A stretch of 64,000 bases of DNA from Shewanella sp. 10N.286.48.A6 (GTDB lineage: Bacteria > Pseudomonadota > Gammaproteobacteria > Enterobacterales > Shewanellaceae): the NCBI RefSeq assembly GCF_002873135.1, contig NZ_MCVI01000015.1, positions 77,485 through 141,484 on the forward strand, in the 5' to 3' direction. The translations under genes were made by a program, and so were the position numbers. Shown here piece after piece: positions 26,940-37,523 of this stretch (positions are counted from its first letter, which is position 1; every line of letters starts with the position of its first letter). Under the pieces are notes generated by a model that saw nothing but the letters and a program-made list of their open reading frames with translations, was not told the origin of the DNA and did no database searches.

Positions 26940-27806
26940 TTAAGTATGATTGTAATTCTTTATTAAGTTCGTCTTACATGTAAGACGGTAAATCATTTCT
27001 ATATTGGGTATCCAACTTTTAACTATAGGGAAAACCTGTAGCTGATTAACAATATTTGTTGCTATTAATAAACTTCCATTATCTAACTTATCTTTTATCT
27101 TTTGCTCGGGTAAAACTCTTCTCCTTTCAAAGTGACTTGCAACGTTCTTATTAACCTTTAAAATAACTTTAATCTTACCTTCACTAATCCATATAGTGTC
27201 ATCATTAATAATTTCTATTTCTTTGTCTTTTAAAAACAACTCATTTGAAAGCAGTAAGATTTCTATTAAGCCAACTTGGAATATTTTTAGCTTCCCCGCA
27301 TCAATAGCAGCCAAGTACCAACACCCTTGAAAACTAATTAATTTATAAGGCTCAATGTTTTTGTATTCTTTTTCATTGTAATAAAAATCAACTTTATAGT
27401 TTGATCGTATAGCCTTACTGATTTTTGTAAATTGATGCCGATACTGAGGCATACAAGATACCTCGTAATTTACGGATTTGATTAAGTAAGGGGAGTCTTG
27501 ATTGTCACTAAACAGCTCATTTAAAAAGCTTTCATTAAATATGGGAAACAAATCCCTTACACCACAAATATTAGAGAATTTACTAATAATAGCTTTATTC
27601 AACTTTCCAGCTTTATTTTTTCTAAGCGACCAAAGAGGTTTTGACTTATCAATATCAAGAAATCTTAGGCGTTCATTGATATCTCTTCGAACGGTTCGTT
27701 CTGATACGTTAAATTGGTTTGCTAATAGTGAGGTATTAATACCTTCACTTTTATTTAGCATACCAATTATTTCAGCCAATCGTTCAGCTATCTTAATATC
27801 TGCCAT
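26940..27806 (-). CDS. HTH-WYL domain transcriptional regulator, first gene of operon
   Basis: 288 residues from ATG 27806. The N-terminus is a winged helix-turn-helix (GINTSLLANQFNVSERTVRRDI). The middle and C-terminal parts hold a WYL domain (EPYKLISFQGCWYLAAIDAG, residues about 150-170) and a C-terminal extension, as in the BrxR/CapW type of defence-associated repressors. WYL domains bind ligands, often nucleic acid or nucleotides. It heads a five-gene operon and probably autoregulates it; a palindrome lies upstream at 27967-27982. The frame is open 30 codons further to a TTG at 27896, so the start is uncertain; the purine-rich AAAGGA is unusually close to ATG 27806. Confidence 0.8.
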   Translation of the reverse strand: MADIKIAERLAEIIGMLNKSEGINTSLLANQFNVSERTVRRDINERLRFLDIDKSKPLWSLRKNKAGKLNKAIISKFSNICGVRDLFPIFNESFLNELFSDNQDSPYLIKSVNYEVSCMPQYRHQFTKISKAIRSNYKVDFYYNEKEYKNIEPYKLISFQGCWYLAAIDAGKLKIFQVGLIEILLLSNELFLKDKEIEIINDDTIWISEGKIKVILKVNKNVASHFERRRVLPEQKIKDKLDNGSLLIATNIVNQLQVFPIVKSWIPNIEMIYRLTCKTNLIKNYNHT

Positions 27807-27966
27807 GTCCTTTGAAATACCTTTAACTACTTGAGTATTTGATACTAAACCATTGAACGGACAGGTGGTGTCCGCACAACATAATCCTTTAAACAATTCT
27901 AAGCTACTATTTTTTATAGAATAAATCCATACTTTAATTAACTATTTCACTATATTTGCCTAAATA

Positions 27967-27982
27967 AATATAGGTCTATATT
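27967..27982. promoter_or_regulatory. Palindrome, candidate WYL-regulator operator
   Basis: AATATAG-GT-CTATATT, seven-base arms with a two-base centre. It is about 160 bp upstream of the WYL ATG and lies between that gene and the 140-aa orphan. WYL/BrxR repressors bind inverted repeats at their own promoters. AT-rich palindromes arise by chance, so support is moderate. Confidence 0.4.
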
Positions 27983-28088
27983 GTCTTCAAGTGATTACTA
28001 CTTGATAGGTATCGTGGATAGATGACTTGTTTACTGGATAGGTGGCAAAAAATTCAGATTTGCAGAAGACAAATCCATTGAAAAATCC

Positions 28089-28511
28089 TCATGTCCGAAA
28101 TTTATGCTTATATAGAAATTTTGGAAACTTGTATTTACAAATTAACCATAATGATACCAGCTTATAGTAACCTGTTAATTCATATATCAAAAATTTCAGT
28201 CTTGAATTGTAGCTATGTGTTATTAAGCCGTGATAATGAGTAAGTTCAAAACTCATAGATTCAAGCTTTTCAAGGTTCAATTTAGCTCTTAAATTATGAG
28301 ACTTCTGTTTTTCATTCCATTTATTACAAACAAGCAACTTACCTTCTACACTTTCAGCTAAATAGCTTCCACTATCATCAGTGACGTAAATTGAATAACA
28401 GTCTACAGCTTCTCCTTCAGGCCCACTCCTTGGTATAGGATTCATTTTGGATGATTCAAGTGCACGTTTAAGTGCCTTAATAAAAGTTTTATCTAAGAAT
28501 CCTAGTGACAT
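28089..28511 (-). CDS. Hypothetical protein, 140 aa
   Basis: Not recognised. It is a basic, soluble protein with an aromatic-rich C-terminal half (LIYELTGYYKLVSLWLICKY) that may be partly membrane-associated, ending in a Lys/His-rich tail. ATG 28511 has GAAGG nine bases upstream; the frame continues two codons to TTG 28517. It is on the same strand as the WYL operon, 282 bp upstream of the ATG chosen there, and divergent from the serine recombinase. It may be a separate unit or the first gene of the system. Confidence 0.6.
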   Translation of the reverse strand: MSLGFLDKTFIKALKRALESSKMNPIPRSGPEGEAVDCYSIYVTDDSGSYLAESVEGKLLVCNKWNEKQKSHNLRAKLNLEKLESMSFELTHYHGLITHSYNSRLKFLIYELTGYYKLVSLWLICKYKFPKFLYKHKFRT

Positions 28512-28629
28512 TAGCAACAGCCTTCATAAGTTAATACTCCGTAATATTACCATGTACTTCAATAAATTAACCTATACATCTCCCCCCCATCACAACACCA
28601 CACAAAGGGTAGCACTTAACCACACCCTA

Positions 28630-28726
28630 GTGACACGTATCACAAATGATACCAATAGCGTGTCATTTAAGTTGATAATCGGCTTGTGACACACTACAGT
28701 GGCAACATCTAACACTTAAGTGACAC
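28630..28726. promoter_or_regulatory. Repeated GTGACAC motifs, candidate resolvase (res) or regulatory site
   Basis: GTGACAC occurs at 28630-28636, 28686-28692 and 28720-28726, and inverted as GTGTCAT at 28660-28666, all within 100 bp just upstream of the serine recombinase start. Clustered subsites next to a resolvase gene are typical of a res site that also autoregulates the gene. Confidence 0.45.
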
Positions 28727-28733
28727 AGAAAAC

Positions 28734-29303
28734 ATGCCTCAAATTATTGGATATATCAGAGTATCAACAGTTGACCAGAACACTGCTAGGCAGCTTGATG
28801 ACATCGAATTAGACAGAGAGTTTACTGATACCTGCTCAGGCAGCACCGTAACCCGTCCAGCACTGAACGAACTAAAGAGTTACTGTAGAGAAGGTGACAC
28901 CGTAGTTGTACATGATATAAGCCGCTTAGCTCGTAACATTGAAGACCTGATTAACTTGATACGCTTTTTCAATGATAAGGGGGTAACTGTTCAATTCAAA
29001 AAAGAGGCTATGATTTTCACCGCTGAGCAATCGAACCCAATGAACACATTGATGCTCAATCTATTAGGTTCCGTATACCAGTTTGAGCGTGAGATAATGC
29101 TAGAACGTCAACGTGAAGGCATTGCCAAAGCTAAGTCAGCAGGTAAATATAAAGGACGCCCATTGTCTGTCGCTCCTTCTGAGATAACTGAACTATTAAA
29201 TCAAGGGTTATCAATTCGAAAAGTTGCTAGCCAATTAGGGGTAAGTACTACAACAGTACAGAAGGTTAAAAAGTTATCTAAACCACTTTTCAAATCTTCA
29301 TGA
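28734..29303 (+). CDS. Serine recombinase (resolvase/invertase family)
   Basis: A small serine recombinase of 189 residues. The catalytic Ser11 is in GYIRVST, with R9 in the same motif; the second conserved Arg pair is R64/R67 in SRLAR. A long E-helix region (NLLGSVYQFEREIMLERQREGI) is followed by KYKGRP and a C-terminal helix-turn-helix (SIRKVASQLGVSTTTVQKV). Resolvases and invertases of this size act at paired short sites. It may resolve multimers or cointegrates, invert a segment of the island, or be leftover transposon DNA. No terminal inverted repeats of a Tn3-type transposon were found. Confidence 0.9.
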   Translation: MPQIIGYIRVSTVDQNTARQLDDIELDREFTDTCSGSTVTRPALNELKSYCREGDTVVVHDISRLARNIEDLINLIRFFNDKGVTVQFKKEAMIFTAEQSNPMNTLMLNLLGSVYQFEREIMLERQREGIAKAKSAGKYKGRPLSVAPSEITELLNQGLSIRKVASQLGVSTTTVQKVKKLSKPLFKSS

Positions 29304-29438
29304 GGACTTCAATACAAATGGCAGGTCTTCCCCTAAATCCTCACACTCTAAAGCTGTTGGTTTAGCTTACACAGGAAAACAGCACAGTGATAATAAGGAT
29401 TAGAGGTTCTACACTTTTACTGGTTACATTAATATATT

Positions 29439-29687
29439 CTAATTATCTAACCCTGTCTTGTAGCCAAGTAATTTTTTACCAAGTTTGGCTAAAAAACAAA
29501 CGCTAATAAAGTAAATAATTAAAGCGACATATATTAAGTAGTCACCTCTTGGTAAGTAATTAATCATATGAAATTCGTAATTGAAACTTAAGGTTTGTCC
29601 AACCGCGCATATAATTATGCAAACTAACCAATTAACAACCATAAAAAAGAAATCTTTTAATTTCATAAATCTTAATGAGCCTTTCAT
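29439..29687 (-). CDS. Small two-helix membrane protein
   Basis: 82 residues with two predicted transmembrane helices (FFFMVVNWLVCIIICAVG and YLIYVALIIYFISVCFLAKL), a short charged N-terminus and a C-terminal tail of about 12 residues. Unrecognised family. ATG 29666 (MKLKDFFFM) is an alternative start; neither start has a good ribosome binding site. It stands alone within the island. Confidence 0.5.
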   Translation of the reverse strand: MKGSLRFMKLKDFFFMVVNWLVCIIICAVGQTLSFNYEFHMINYLPRGDYLIYVALIIYFISVCFLAKLGKKLLGYKTGLDN

Positions 29688-30012
29688 GAAGTCTTACATC
29701 TACCGATAGAACTATACGATCTTGTAAGAATAAAATTATAAATTGATTCGTTAATTATAACTCATGCCAATCAACCTAACTATTAACTAGACAGCTTTAC
29801 AATGCACCCCTCCCGGTCTGCAACACTAGATATACATATAACCTAAAACCTCCACGTAATGGCTACAGCTCTTCCCCCTTTTTTACAAATAATTGATTGT
29901 GCGATCCCTACATACCCTTAAACCATGCTTTGAAAGCACATGTATACGTTTATCGGCAGAATAACGGTGTCAGCTATGGCTATGTATACTTGCAACCTCA
30001 TTCAATCATTCA
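29688..30012. other. Gene-free stretch in island
   Basis: 325 bp between the small membrane protein and the integrase 3' end. No ORF, hairpin or repeat could be supported. Confidence 0.5.
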
Positions 30013-31293
30013 TCAATCAAATTCAACTCTGTCGATCACAACCAGTAATGACTTCAGCGGGTAGCTATGGGTGTACCTTTTCGTGATACCAGATTCTGAT
30101 TTTTCATGTCCTACCACCTCTTGTAATAAGCCTAACTCAACACCACCAGCTCGAGACTTGGTAATAAATGTATGCCTAAAACTGTGAAAGACTTTGCGCT
30201 CACCGAGGTCATTCATGGTAGTAATATTGGAGTTGCGGATTGATTTATGTAAGTGGTTAGTCAAAGCATTGGGACGGTCAACTAATTCAGGAAACAAATA
30301 ATCAGTTTTCAGTGATACGTAAGACAAAAATCCAGCATTCATTAATTCGTGGTGTACTGGAACCCTTCTTGTTGCAGCTTTAGTTTTCCCTTCAGCAATC
30401 CAAAAGTAGTGCCGCTGAGCATCTTCATCAAAGCGAATATCTGTTGCTTTAAGATTAGTTATTTCACTGCGTCTTGCACCAGAATAAATCGCTATAAGTA
30501 AGACCCACTTCCTCCAACCGTGGTGATGCTTTGCGAATAACCTAATAGCGTTGATTTCATTATCAGAGAAAACAGCAAACCGAGTTGAACTAGATTCAAA
30601 CTTAATATTATTTGTTGGCGACTCACTAAGAATATCGACTTCTTTTGTCAGGTAACTACTAAAGAAACCCTGACACAGCTTAAACAGTTCCTTCACCGTC
30701 TTAGAAGATACAAGGTGGACTTGCTCTACCTCATTAAGCTCAAGCAGTTCTTGCGGTGACAGTAAGTGATAAGGCTTTATGTTTCGCCTAGGTGTTGAGG
30801 CATATCGGGTTAACAGTGATTTAATATCTTGCTTAGTTATCTGTGTCACTGCGACATTGCCCAAACAGCACTTTATAAATTCAAAGTACCTTTTAGCACC
30901 ACTCTCAACTTTCACACTCCACGATTTCCACTCAACAAAGTCAGCCCAAGCATCCTCAAGTAAGTAAGGTTTAGGTGTTATTGCTGGTGGTATAGGTAAC
31001 GACCTCTGAAGGCTAGCTGTAAGCTCATATACAGCGCCATGAGGCATTATTACTGAGTTCAGCTCACATTGTCTTAGGTGATTAATTAGCTGCGTCACAT
31101 GATCACACGGGGCTATTAATTGGTTGATTTGATGTATTACAGGGAAATGATTAGCTAAACGAGACACAGCAATACTGTATGAATCGGTGCGCAGTGAACG
31201 TTTGATTTCTTTATGGGGATATAAGTGTCTAAATCGCTGAGGAATAACAAAGCGGAAATGATAGGTTTTATTTCGAAGATGGATGTACTGCAT
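30013..31293 (-). CDS. Tyrosine-type site-specific integrase of the rnpB island
   Basis: A 426-residue phage-type integrase. The N-terminus has arm-binding/SAM-like regions (Q/R-rich first 100 residues, then ITKQDIKSLL). The catalytic domain shows R274 (SGARRSEI), H370-x-x-R373 (HSFRH), H396 (VVGHE) and nucleophile Tyr407 (KRYTH), so it looks active. The start lies 72 bp from the rnpB 3' end and the gene is on the same strand, with no terminator between, so it may be transcribed from the rnpB promoter. It is the enzyme expected to insert and excise at the 19-bp repeat. Confidence 0.95.
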   Translation of the reverse strand: MQYIHLRNKTYHFRFVIPQRFRHLYPHKEIKRSLRTDSYSIAVSRLANHFPVIHQINQLIAPCDHVTQLINHLRQCELNSVIMPHGAVYELTASLQRSLPIPPAITPKPYLLEDAWADFVEWKSWSVKVESGAKRYFEFIKCCLGNVAVTQITKQDIKSLLTRYASTPRRNIKPYHLLSPQELLELNEVEQVHLVSSKTVKELFKLCQGFFSSYLTKEVDILSESPTNNIKFESSSTRFAVFSDNEINAIRLFAKHHHGWRKWVLLIAIYSGARRSEITNLKATDIRFDEDAQRHYFWIAEGKTKAATRRVPVHHELMNAGFLSYVSLKTDYLFPELVDRPNALTNHLHKSIRNSNITTMNDLGERKVFHSFRHTFITKSRAGGVELGLLQEVVGHEKSESGITKRYTHSYPLKSLLVVIDRVEFD

Positions 31294-31295
31294 AA

Positions 31296-31314
31296 TGTAC
31301 CAAACCTTGTACCA
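31296..31314. repeat. TGTACCA direct repeat, 12-bp period, upstream of integrase
   Basis: TGTACCA at 31296-31302 and 31308-31314, between the integrase start and rnpB. Its spacing and distance from att match the TGTAGCA pair at 22620-22638. Likely arm-type sites or an int promoter. Confidence 0.5.
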
Positions 31315-31364
31315 TTTAAGGCGTAAAATCTAGAAACACTATGCAATACATCCACTTACGGAAA

Positions 31365-31706
<342 letters not shown>

Positions 31707-31713
31707 GGCGCGG

Positions 31714-31743
31714 ATTATAGCCTAAGCCACTGCAACACACCAA
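31714..31743 (-). promoter_or_regulatory. rnpB promoter
   Basis: On the minus strand a perfect -10 TATAAT (31714-31719) lies about 7 bases before the RNA 5' end; a TTGGTG -35-like element is 18 bases further up (31738-31743). Confidence 0.7.
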
Positions 31744-31787
31744 CTAAAATATGGCTTTATGGCAAACCATATGAAGCTGAGGTAAAC

Positions 31788-31815
31788 AGGTTGAGCTAAC
31801 TACTCAACTCAACCT
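31788..31815. terminator. Inverted repeat after rsmI, possible weak terminator
   Basis: AGGTTGAG / CTCAACCT 8-bp inverted repeat, a few bases past the rsmI stop codon. The T-tail on the minus strand is weak. Confidence 0.4.
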
Positions 31816-31820
31816 ATTCT

Positions 31821-32663
31821 CTATAGACCGATTTCTAAACCGTATTTGTAAAGCGCATTCTTTTTAAGGCCGTAGATTTCGCCAGCCAATGCCGAGGCTT
31901 TTTTAAGTGGCAGTTCTTTACATAGCAATTTTAAAGTATTGATCACCACTGTGGGTATTTCTGAATCACTGTCACTGCGGTGACCATGGATCATTAATAC
32001 GATTTCGCCTTTTTGCTGATTTAAGTCATCTTTAACTTGTTGCAGTACAGCGCCTGCTGCGCCAGATAAAAAGGTCTCAAAGGTTTTAGTCACTTCACGG
32101 GCCATGACAATTTCACGGTCTTCGCCTAATGCCGCCACAATTGACTCTAAACTGTGCACTATGCGATGTGGTGATTCATAGAAGATTAAGGTTCTTGAGT
32201 CTTCTTTAAGCGCTGATAATTTGTCTAAACGGCCTTTTTCTTTTGAAGGTAAAAAGCCTTCAAATGAAAAACGATCTGAAGGTAATCCTGATGCACTTAA
32301 GGCGGTAATTGCTGCGCAAGGGCCCGGCAACGGAATAACATTGTAACCTGCTTCACGCACCTGTTTGACCAAGTGGTAGCCAGGATCTGAAATGAGCGGC
32401 GTGCCCGCATCAGAAATAAGTGCCACAGCTTCACCATTACTCAGCTTTTGAATAATCCACTGGGCTCTGTCACGTTCATTATGATCATGCAACGCCGTCT
32501 TACGGGTTTCAATGCCAAAATGACTGAGCAATTTACCACTATGACGCGTGTCTTCACAGGCAATAAGTTTAACGTTATTAAGCACCTCGATTGCACGGCT
32601 GCTGATGTCTCCTAAATTGCCTATAGGAGTGGGAACGATATAAAGTGCGACCGATAGGTCCAT
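31821..32663 (-). CDS. rsmI: 16S rRNA (cytidine(1402)-2'-O)-methyltransferase RsmI
   Basis: SAM-dependent methyltransferase of the tetrapyrrole methylase fold; with RsmH it modifies C1402 in the ribosomal decoding centre. Diagnostic motifs: [13 protein letters not shown] at the N-terminus, [30 protein letters not shown] (SAM-binding loop) and [12 protein letters not shown]. Length is 280 residues, normal for RsmI. The frame is open 13 codons upstream, but ATG 32663 has GAGGT at good spacing and matches the family start. Divergent from lpoA, as in E. coli (yraL next to yraM). Confidence 0.95.
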   Translation of the reverse strand: MDLSVALYIVPTPIGNLGDISSRAIEVLNNVKLIACEDTRHSGKLLSHFGIETRKTALHDHNERDRAQWIIQKLSNGEAVALISDAGTPLISDPGYHLVKQVREAGYNVIPLPGPCAAITALSASGLPSDRFSFEGFLPSKEKGRLDKLSALKEDSRTLIFYESPHRIVHSLESIVAALGEDREIVMAREVTKTFETFLSGAAGAVLQQVKDDLNQQKGEIVLMIHGHRSDSDSEIPTVVINTLKLLCKELPLKKASALAGEIYGLKKNALYKYGLEIGL

Positions 32664-32752
32664 AACTACCTCTGTATTGACTATCATCAAGACTTTCGCC
32701 AAGTGAAAGAGCAGGTTAAACTAGAGTCAGCATCTTACCAGAGTGAAGCCCT

Positions 32753-34576
32753 GTGTTAAAAAGACTGAATACAACTAAATTTGTTTTCGCCGCCATTTTA
32801 TCAGCCGTGTTATTTGGTTGTGCGACTCAACCTACTGAAAATAAACAGGCTATTGATAGCTCAATGGCATCCGTTGAACAAACGGCTAATGTTTATTTAT
32901 CTGCAGCAAGCAATGCTAAACAGCCGCAAATTCGCGACCGCTATTTGCTACTTGCCGCCCATGCTTATATCAATGATGGCAATTTTGTTGCCGCAAGCAA
33001 GCTTTTGACCTCGATGAAAGCTGATTTGCAAAGTGATTTAAGCATTCAGGCTGAGTATATTTACCTTTCTGCGCGGGTGGCTGAAAACACCAGCTCAGAT
33101 GCCGATGCATTAGCAATTTTACGCTATCCTAGCCAATGGAGATTACCCCAGTGGCAAAGAGTCACTTATCATCAATATAAAGCCCGCTTATTTAATCAAA
33201 CTAAGCAGCCTATTGATGAGCTTAGACAATTAAGTTTACTCAGTTTATATCTTCCGCAGCAGCAAGCCTTTGAAGTGAATGACACTATTTGGCGTACGCT
33301 ACAGCCACTGCATGAAGAAACCATTAAAAGCTTTATGAGTGACAACAGCAATCCCACTTTTTCAGGCTGGTTACAGTTAGCCTATATTGCCAAACATTAT
33401 GCGGTTGACCCATCACAGCTAGTTCGCTACTTAGGCGAATGGCAACAAACCAATCCTAATCACCCAGGTGCGAGCAAGCTACCTTCTGATTTAGAGCAAG
33501 CCTTAAATGCCAAGCCGTTTAAACCGCAAAATATTGCGGTGCTATTACCGCTTACGGGCAGCCGCGCTGATGTTGCTGAGCCTATTAGACAAGGTCTGTT
33601 AGCCAGCTATATGGCTGCAATTGAAGACAATGTGGAGCTTAATTTTTTTGACACCAACCTTGGGGTTGAGCAGGCCTATCAAGCTGCTATTGCTGCAGGT
33701 GCTGAATTTGTGATTGGGCCGCTATTGCCTTCAGCAGTTGAAGAGCTGCAAGCCCTCAATGAGCAAGGCTTACTCAGTGTGCCGCAATTGTACTTAAATC
33801 AAACCGACAGCTTTACCCCAAAAAATGATCAGTTTTACTTTTCGTTATCGCCAGCACAAGAAGCTAGCGATGCCGCGCAAAAACTGTATGAAGATGGCAT
33901 CACGCTACCGTTATTGTTAGTCAGTAATGACTCAACGGGTAAACGTATGGCAGAAAGCTTTAATAAAAAGTGGCTTGAGCTCACTGAAGACAATGCTGAA
34001 GTCCACTTTTATGATCGCGGCGATCAGATGAAGCTAACAGTACAAGAAGCCTTAGGTGTTAAAGACAGCCAAGCGCGAATTGCTAGAATGAAAGAGCTGA
34101 TTGGCAACAATATTGAAGCTGATTTTCGCTCACGTCGTGATATTGATGCTATTTACATGATCTCAGCCGCAAAAGATTTAGTGCTATTAAAGCCCTTTTT
34201 AGACGTCAATTTTAGTGTGTTTGCCGATCCGGTTGCCCTGTATACCACCAGCCGCAGCCGTTTAAGTGGCAGCTCGACTCAATCGGCTCAAGAGCTTAAC
34301 AACCTGATGATCAGTGATATCCCTTGGTTAATGGGCACGAATACTGAAACCACCATGGTCAAAAAACTCTGGAGCAATTGGAATAACAGCCAGAAGCGTT
34401 TATACATCATGGGTTATGACGCCCTTGATTTAGTCAATCGTTTAGCGCAAATGCGCGCCTTTCCTGGCTACCAGTTCAATGGCCGTAGTGGCGCATTATC
34501 GGTGGATGAAAATGGCGTCATTGAGCGTAAACTCAGTTGGGGTAAATACCAACGAGGCCAGCTGCGCCCATTATGA
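32753..34576 (+). CDS. lpoA: Penicillin-binding protein activator LpoA
   Basis: Outer membrane lipoprotein that reaches through the periplasm to stimulate PBP1A. The signal peptide ends in the lipobox LFGC, with CATQ after cleavage. An N-terminal helical TPR-like half (~35-245) is followed by a C-terminal half of periplasmic-binding-protein fold (~255-600; [23 protein letters not shown], then [11 protein letters not shown]). Length (607) is close to that of E. coli LpoA. The start is GTG 32753. Its stop overlaps the yraN start by four bases. The PBP1A gene mrcA lies at 49.2 kb in this window. Confidence 0.95.
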   Translation: MLKRLNTTKFVFAAILSAVLFGCATQPTENKQAIDSSMASVEQTANVYLSAASNAKQPQIRDRYLLLAAHAYINDGNFVAASKLLTSMKADLQSDLSIQAEYIYLSARVAENTSSDADALAILRYPSQWRLPQWQRVTYHQYKARLFNQTKQPIDELRQLSLLSLYLPQQQAFEVNDTIWRTLQPLHEETIKSFMSDNSNPTFSGWLQLAYIAKHYAVDPSQLVRYLGEWQQTNPNHPGASKLPSDLEQALNAKPFKPQNIAVLLPLTGSRADVAEPIRQGLLASYMAAIEDNVELNFFDTNLGVEQAYQAAIAAGAEFVIGPLLPSAVEELQALNEQGLLSVPQLYLNQTDSFTPKNDQFYFSLSPAQEASDAAQKLYEDGITLPLLLVSNDSTGKRMAESFNKKWLELTEDNAEVHFYDRGDQMKLTVQEALGVKDSQARIARMKELIGNNIEADFRSRRDIDAIYMISAAKDLVLLKPFLDVNFSVFADPVALYTTSRSRLSGSSTQSAQELNNLMISDIPWLMGTNTETTMVKKLWSNWNNSQKRLYIMGYDALDLVNRLAQMRAFPGYQFNGRSGALSVDENGVIERKLSWGKYQRGQLRPL

Positions 34577-34914
34577 TGTCGTCAACTGTGGGTCAAGGCC
34601 AACAGGCTGAATTAACCGCGCGCACTTACCTTGAACAGCAAGGCCTTAAGTTTGTGGCTCAAAATCAGCGTTACCGCTTTGGTGAAATTGATTTAATCAT
34701 GCGCGACCAACAAACTTGGGTCTTTGTTGAAGTAAAATTTCGCTCATCAACCCAATTTGGCGGCGCACTCACCGCCCTGTCTGCAGCACAGATTTCTCGC
34801 ATCAGAAAAGCAGCCCAACAGTATATACAAACCCATAAAATCAATGCCCCATGCCGTTTTGATATGGTTGCCATTAACACAACCGACATTCAATGGCTTC
34901 AGGGGTGTTTTTAA
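34573..34914 (+). CDS. yraN: YraN family protein (UPF0102, endonuclease-like fold)
   Basis: 113 residues. The motif [10 protein letters not shown], followed by [11 protein letters not shown], is the restriction-endonuclease-like core (E/D...D...E-x-K) that defines UPF0102. Its cellular role is not settled. It overlaps the lpoA stop by ATGA, indicating coupled translation, and sits in the conserved rsmI-lpoA-yraN-diaA-dolP order. Confidence 0.9.
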   Translation: MMSSTVGQGQQAELTARTYLEQQGLKFVAQNQRYRFGEIDLIMRDQQTWVFVEVKFRSSTQFGGALTALSAAQISRIRKAAQQYIQTHKINAPCRFDMVAINTTDIQWLQGCF

Positions 34915-34992
34915 ACAGCCATTTTTAGCTATAATGCTGCTCAATTGAAGAAATAAAGCATGCTAGCAACACTTTACCTTGTAAGGATTTAA

Positions 34993-36161
<1,169 letters not shown>

Positions 36162-36182
36162 CTCAATAACTCATCATTAGAC

Positions 36183-36222
36183 TGCCAATAAAAAGAGTTT
36201 GTATAGACTATTTTTATTGGCT
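36183..36222 (+). terminator. Terminator after dolP
   Basis: GCCAATAAAAA ... TTTTTATTGGC inverted repeat, 20 bp past the dolP stop codon. Confidence 0.6.
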
Positions 36223-36244
36223 GCTGCTAATGAGTAACCTTCTA

Positions 36245-36449
36245 TTATTGCGTTTCGACCAACCTATTAGCCAATACTTTACGCTTGGCTATCAAGACTT
36301 TTCCACATATTGAAACGAGTGTTGTCGGCAGCACAATCAACCCAGCTCCCAGCCAACCGAGCCCATCTAACCATTCCCCAAACCATACCCATCCAAACAT
36401 GACACAAAATAGTAATCCTGAGTATTCAGCCACGGCGATTTCAAACCAT
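36245..36449 (-). pseudogene. 3' fragment of a DMT/EamA-family transporter gene
   Basis: The minus-strand frame encodes WFEIAVAEYSGLLFCVMFGW, continuing with FGEWLDG and LGAGLIVLPTTLVSI, which is the last one-and-a-half helices of a drug/metabolite transporter of the EamA type. An in-frame stop lies directly upstream (about 36450), and no further EamA sequence is present before the trpS terminator. The rest of the gene (normally about 280-300 residues) has been deleted. Confidence 0.75.
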
Positions 36450-36469
36450 TAGCCTTTATTGGCAGCTAA

Positions 36470-36500
36470 CAAAAAGCCAGCTTGATGCTGGCTTTTTTTG
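36470..36500. terminator. Terminator of the trpS operon
   Basis: AAAAAGCCAGC / GCTGGCTTTTT strong hairpin with loop TTGAT. On the minus strand it lies about 20 bp past trpS and ends the rpe-gph-trpS unit; it can act in both directions. Confidence 0.8.
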
Positions 36501-36517
36501 TCTTAAAAAAACAGATA

Positions 36518-37519
36518 CTACACAATCATACCGATTTTCTCGTAGACCTTTTTGATCGTCTCTTCTGCACGAGCTTGTGCCTTTTCAGCACCGGCTTTAA
36601 ATACTGCATTAAGATAATCTTCATCGGCTCTAATCTCACGGTAGCGCTCTTGCAGCGGCTCAAGCATAGCGACAACCGCTTCACCGGTAGCGACTTTTAA
36701 GTGACCGTACATTTTGCCTTCAAAGTCTTTTTCAATTGACTCGATTGACTGACCATTACAACCTGACATCAGGCTTAATAAGTTTGAAACGCCTGGTTTT
36801 TCTTCAACGTCAAAACGCACCACTGGTGGCTCTTGGCTATCGGTCATGGCTTTTTTCACTTTCTTCATAATCGCTTTAGGATCATCAAGTAAACCAATAA
36901 CGTTGTTACGGTTTTCATCCGACTTAGACATTTTCTTAGTCGGCTCTTGCAGTGACATGACTTTTGCGCCCGTTGGCGGAATAAACGGCTCTGGCACGAC
37001 AAACGTATCACCATAGGCATTATTAAAGCGCGTCGCGATATCACGGGTTAGCTCTAAGTGCTGCTTTTGATCTTGACCAACAGGTACTTCGTTAGCTTGA
37101 TATAGCAAGATATCTGCAGCCATTAATACAGGGTAATCAAACAAGCCAACATTGATGTTGTTTGCATGCTTTTGCGACTTATCTTTAAACTGGGTCATAC
37201 GGCTTAGCTCACCCATTTGGGTGTAACAGTTTAACGCCCAGCTCAGCTGTGTATGCTGCGGAACTTGAGATTGTAAAAATACCGTGCTTTTTTCAGGGTC
37301 GATACCGCATGCAAGGTAAATAGCTAAGGTATCTAAACAGGCTTCACGTAGTTTCGCAGGGTCTTGTCTTACAGTAATTGCATGTAAATCAACTACGCAA
37401 TAAATACAGTCGTGGCTATCTTGCATGTTAACCCATTGACGAAGTGCGCCCATGTAGTTACCAATACTCAGCTCACCTGATGGTTGAGCACCACTAAACA
37501 CGATAGGTTTTGCAGTCAT
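36518..37519 (-). CDS. trpS: Tryptophanyl-tRNA synthetase
   Basis: Class I aminoacyl-tRNA synthetase, 333 residues from ATG 37519. The HIGH-equivalent is SIGNYMG after GAQPSGEL, and the KMSKS motif is intact ([11 protein letters not shown]). [17 protein letters not shown] is a further family signature. The frame extends nine codons upstream, but the chosen start ([15 protein letters not shown]) matches the family and follows GGAG. It lies 4 bp after gph, in the order rpe-gph-trpS as in E. coli. Confidence 0.95.
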   Translation of the reverse strand: MTAKPIVFSGAQPSGELSIGNYMGALRQWVNMQDSHDCIYCVVDLHAITVRQDPAKLREACLDTLAIYLACGIDPEKSTVFLQSQVPQHTQLSWALNCYTQMGELSRMTQFKDKSQKHANNINVGLFDYPVLMAADILLYQANEVPVGQDQKQHLELTRDIATRFNNAYGDTFVVPEPFIPPTGAKVMSLQEPTKKMSKSDENRNNVIGLLDDPKAIMKKVKKAMTDSQEPPVVRFDVEEKPGVSNLLSLMSGCNGQSIESIEKDFEGKMYGHLKVATGEAVVAMLEPLQERYREIRADEDYLNAVFKAGAEKAQARAEETIKKVYEKIGMIV

Positions 37520-37523
37520 TCGT

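Noticed and set aside
28734..29303. Tn3-type transposon around the serine recombinase
   Set aside because: No Tn3 transposase and no 38-bp terminal inverted repeats were seen.
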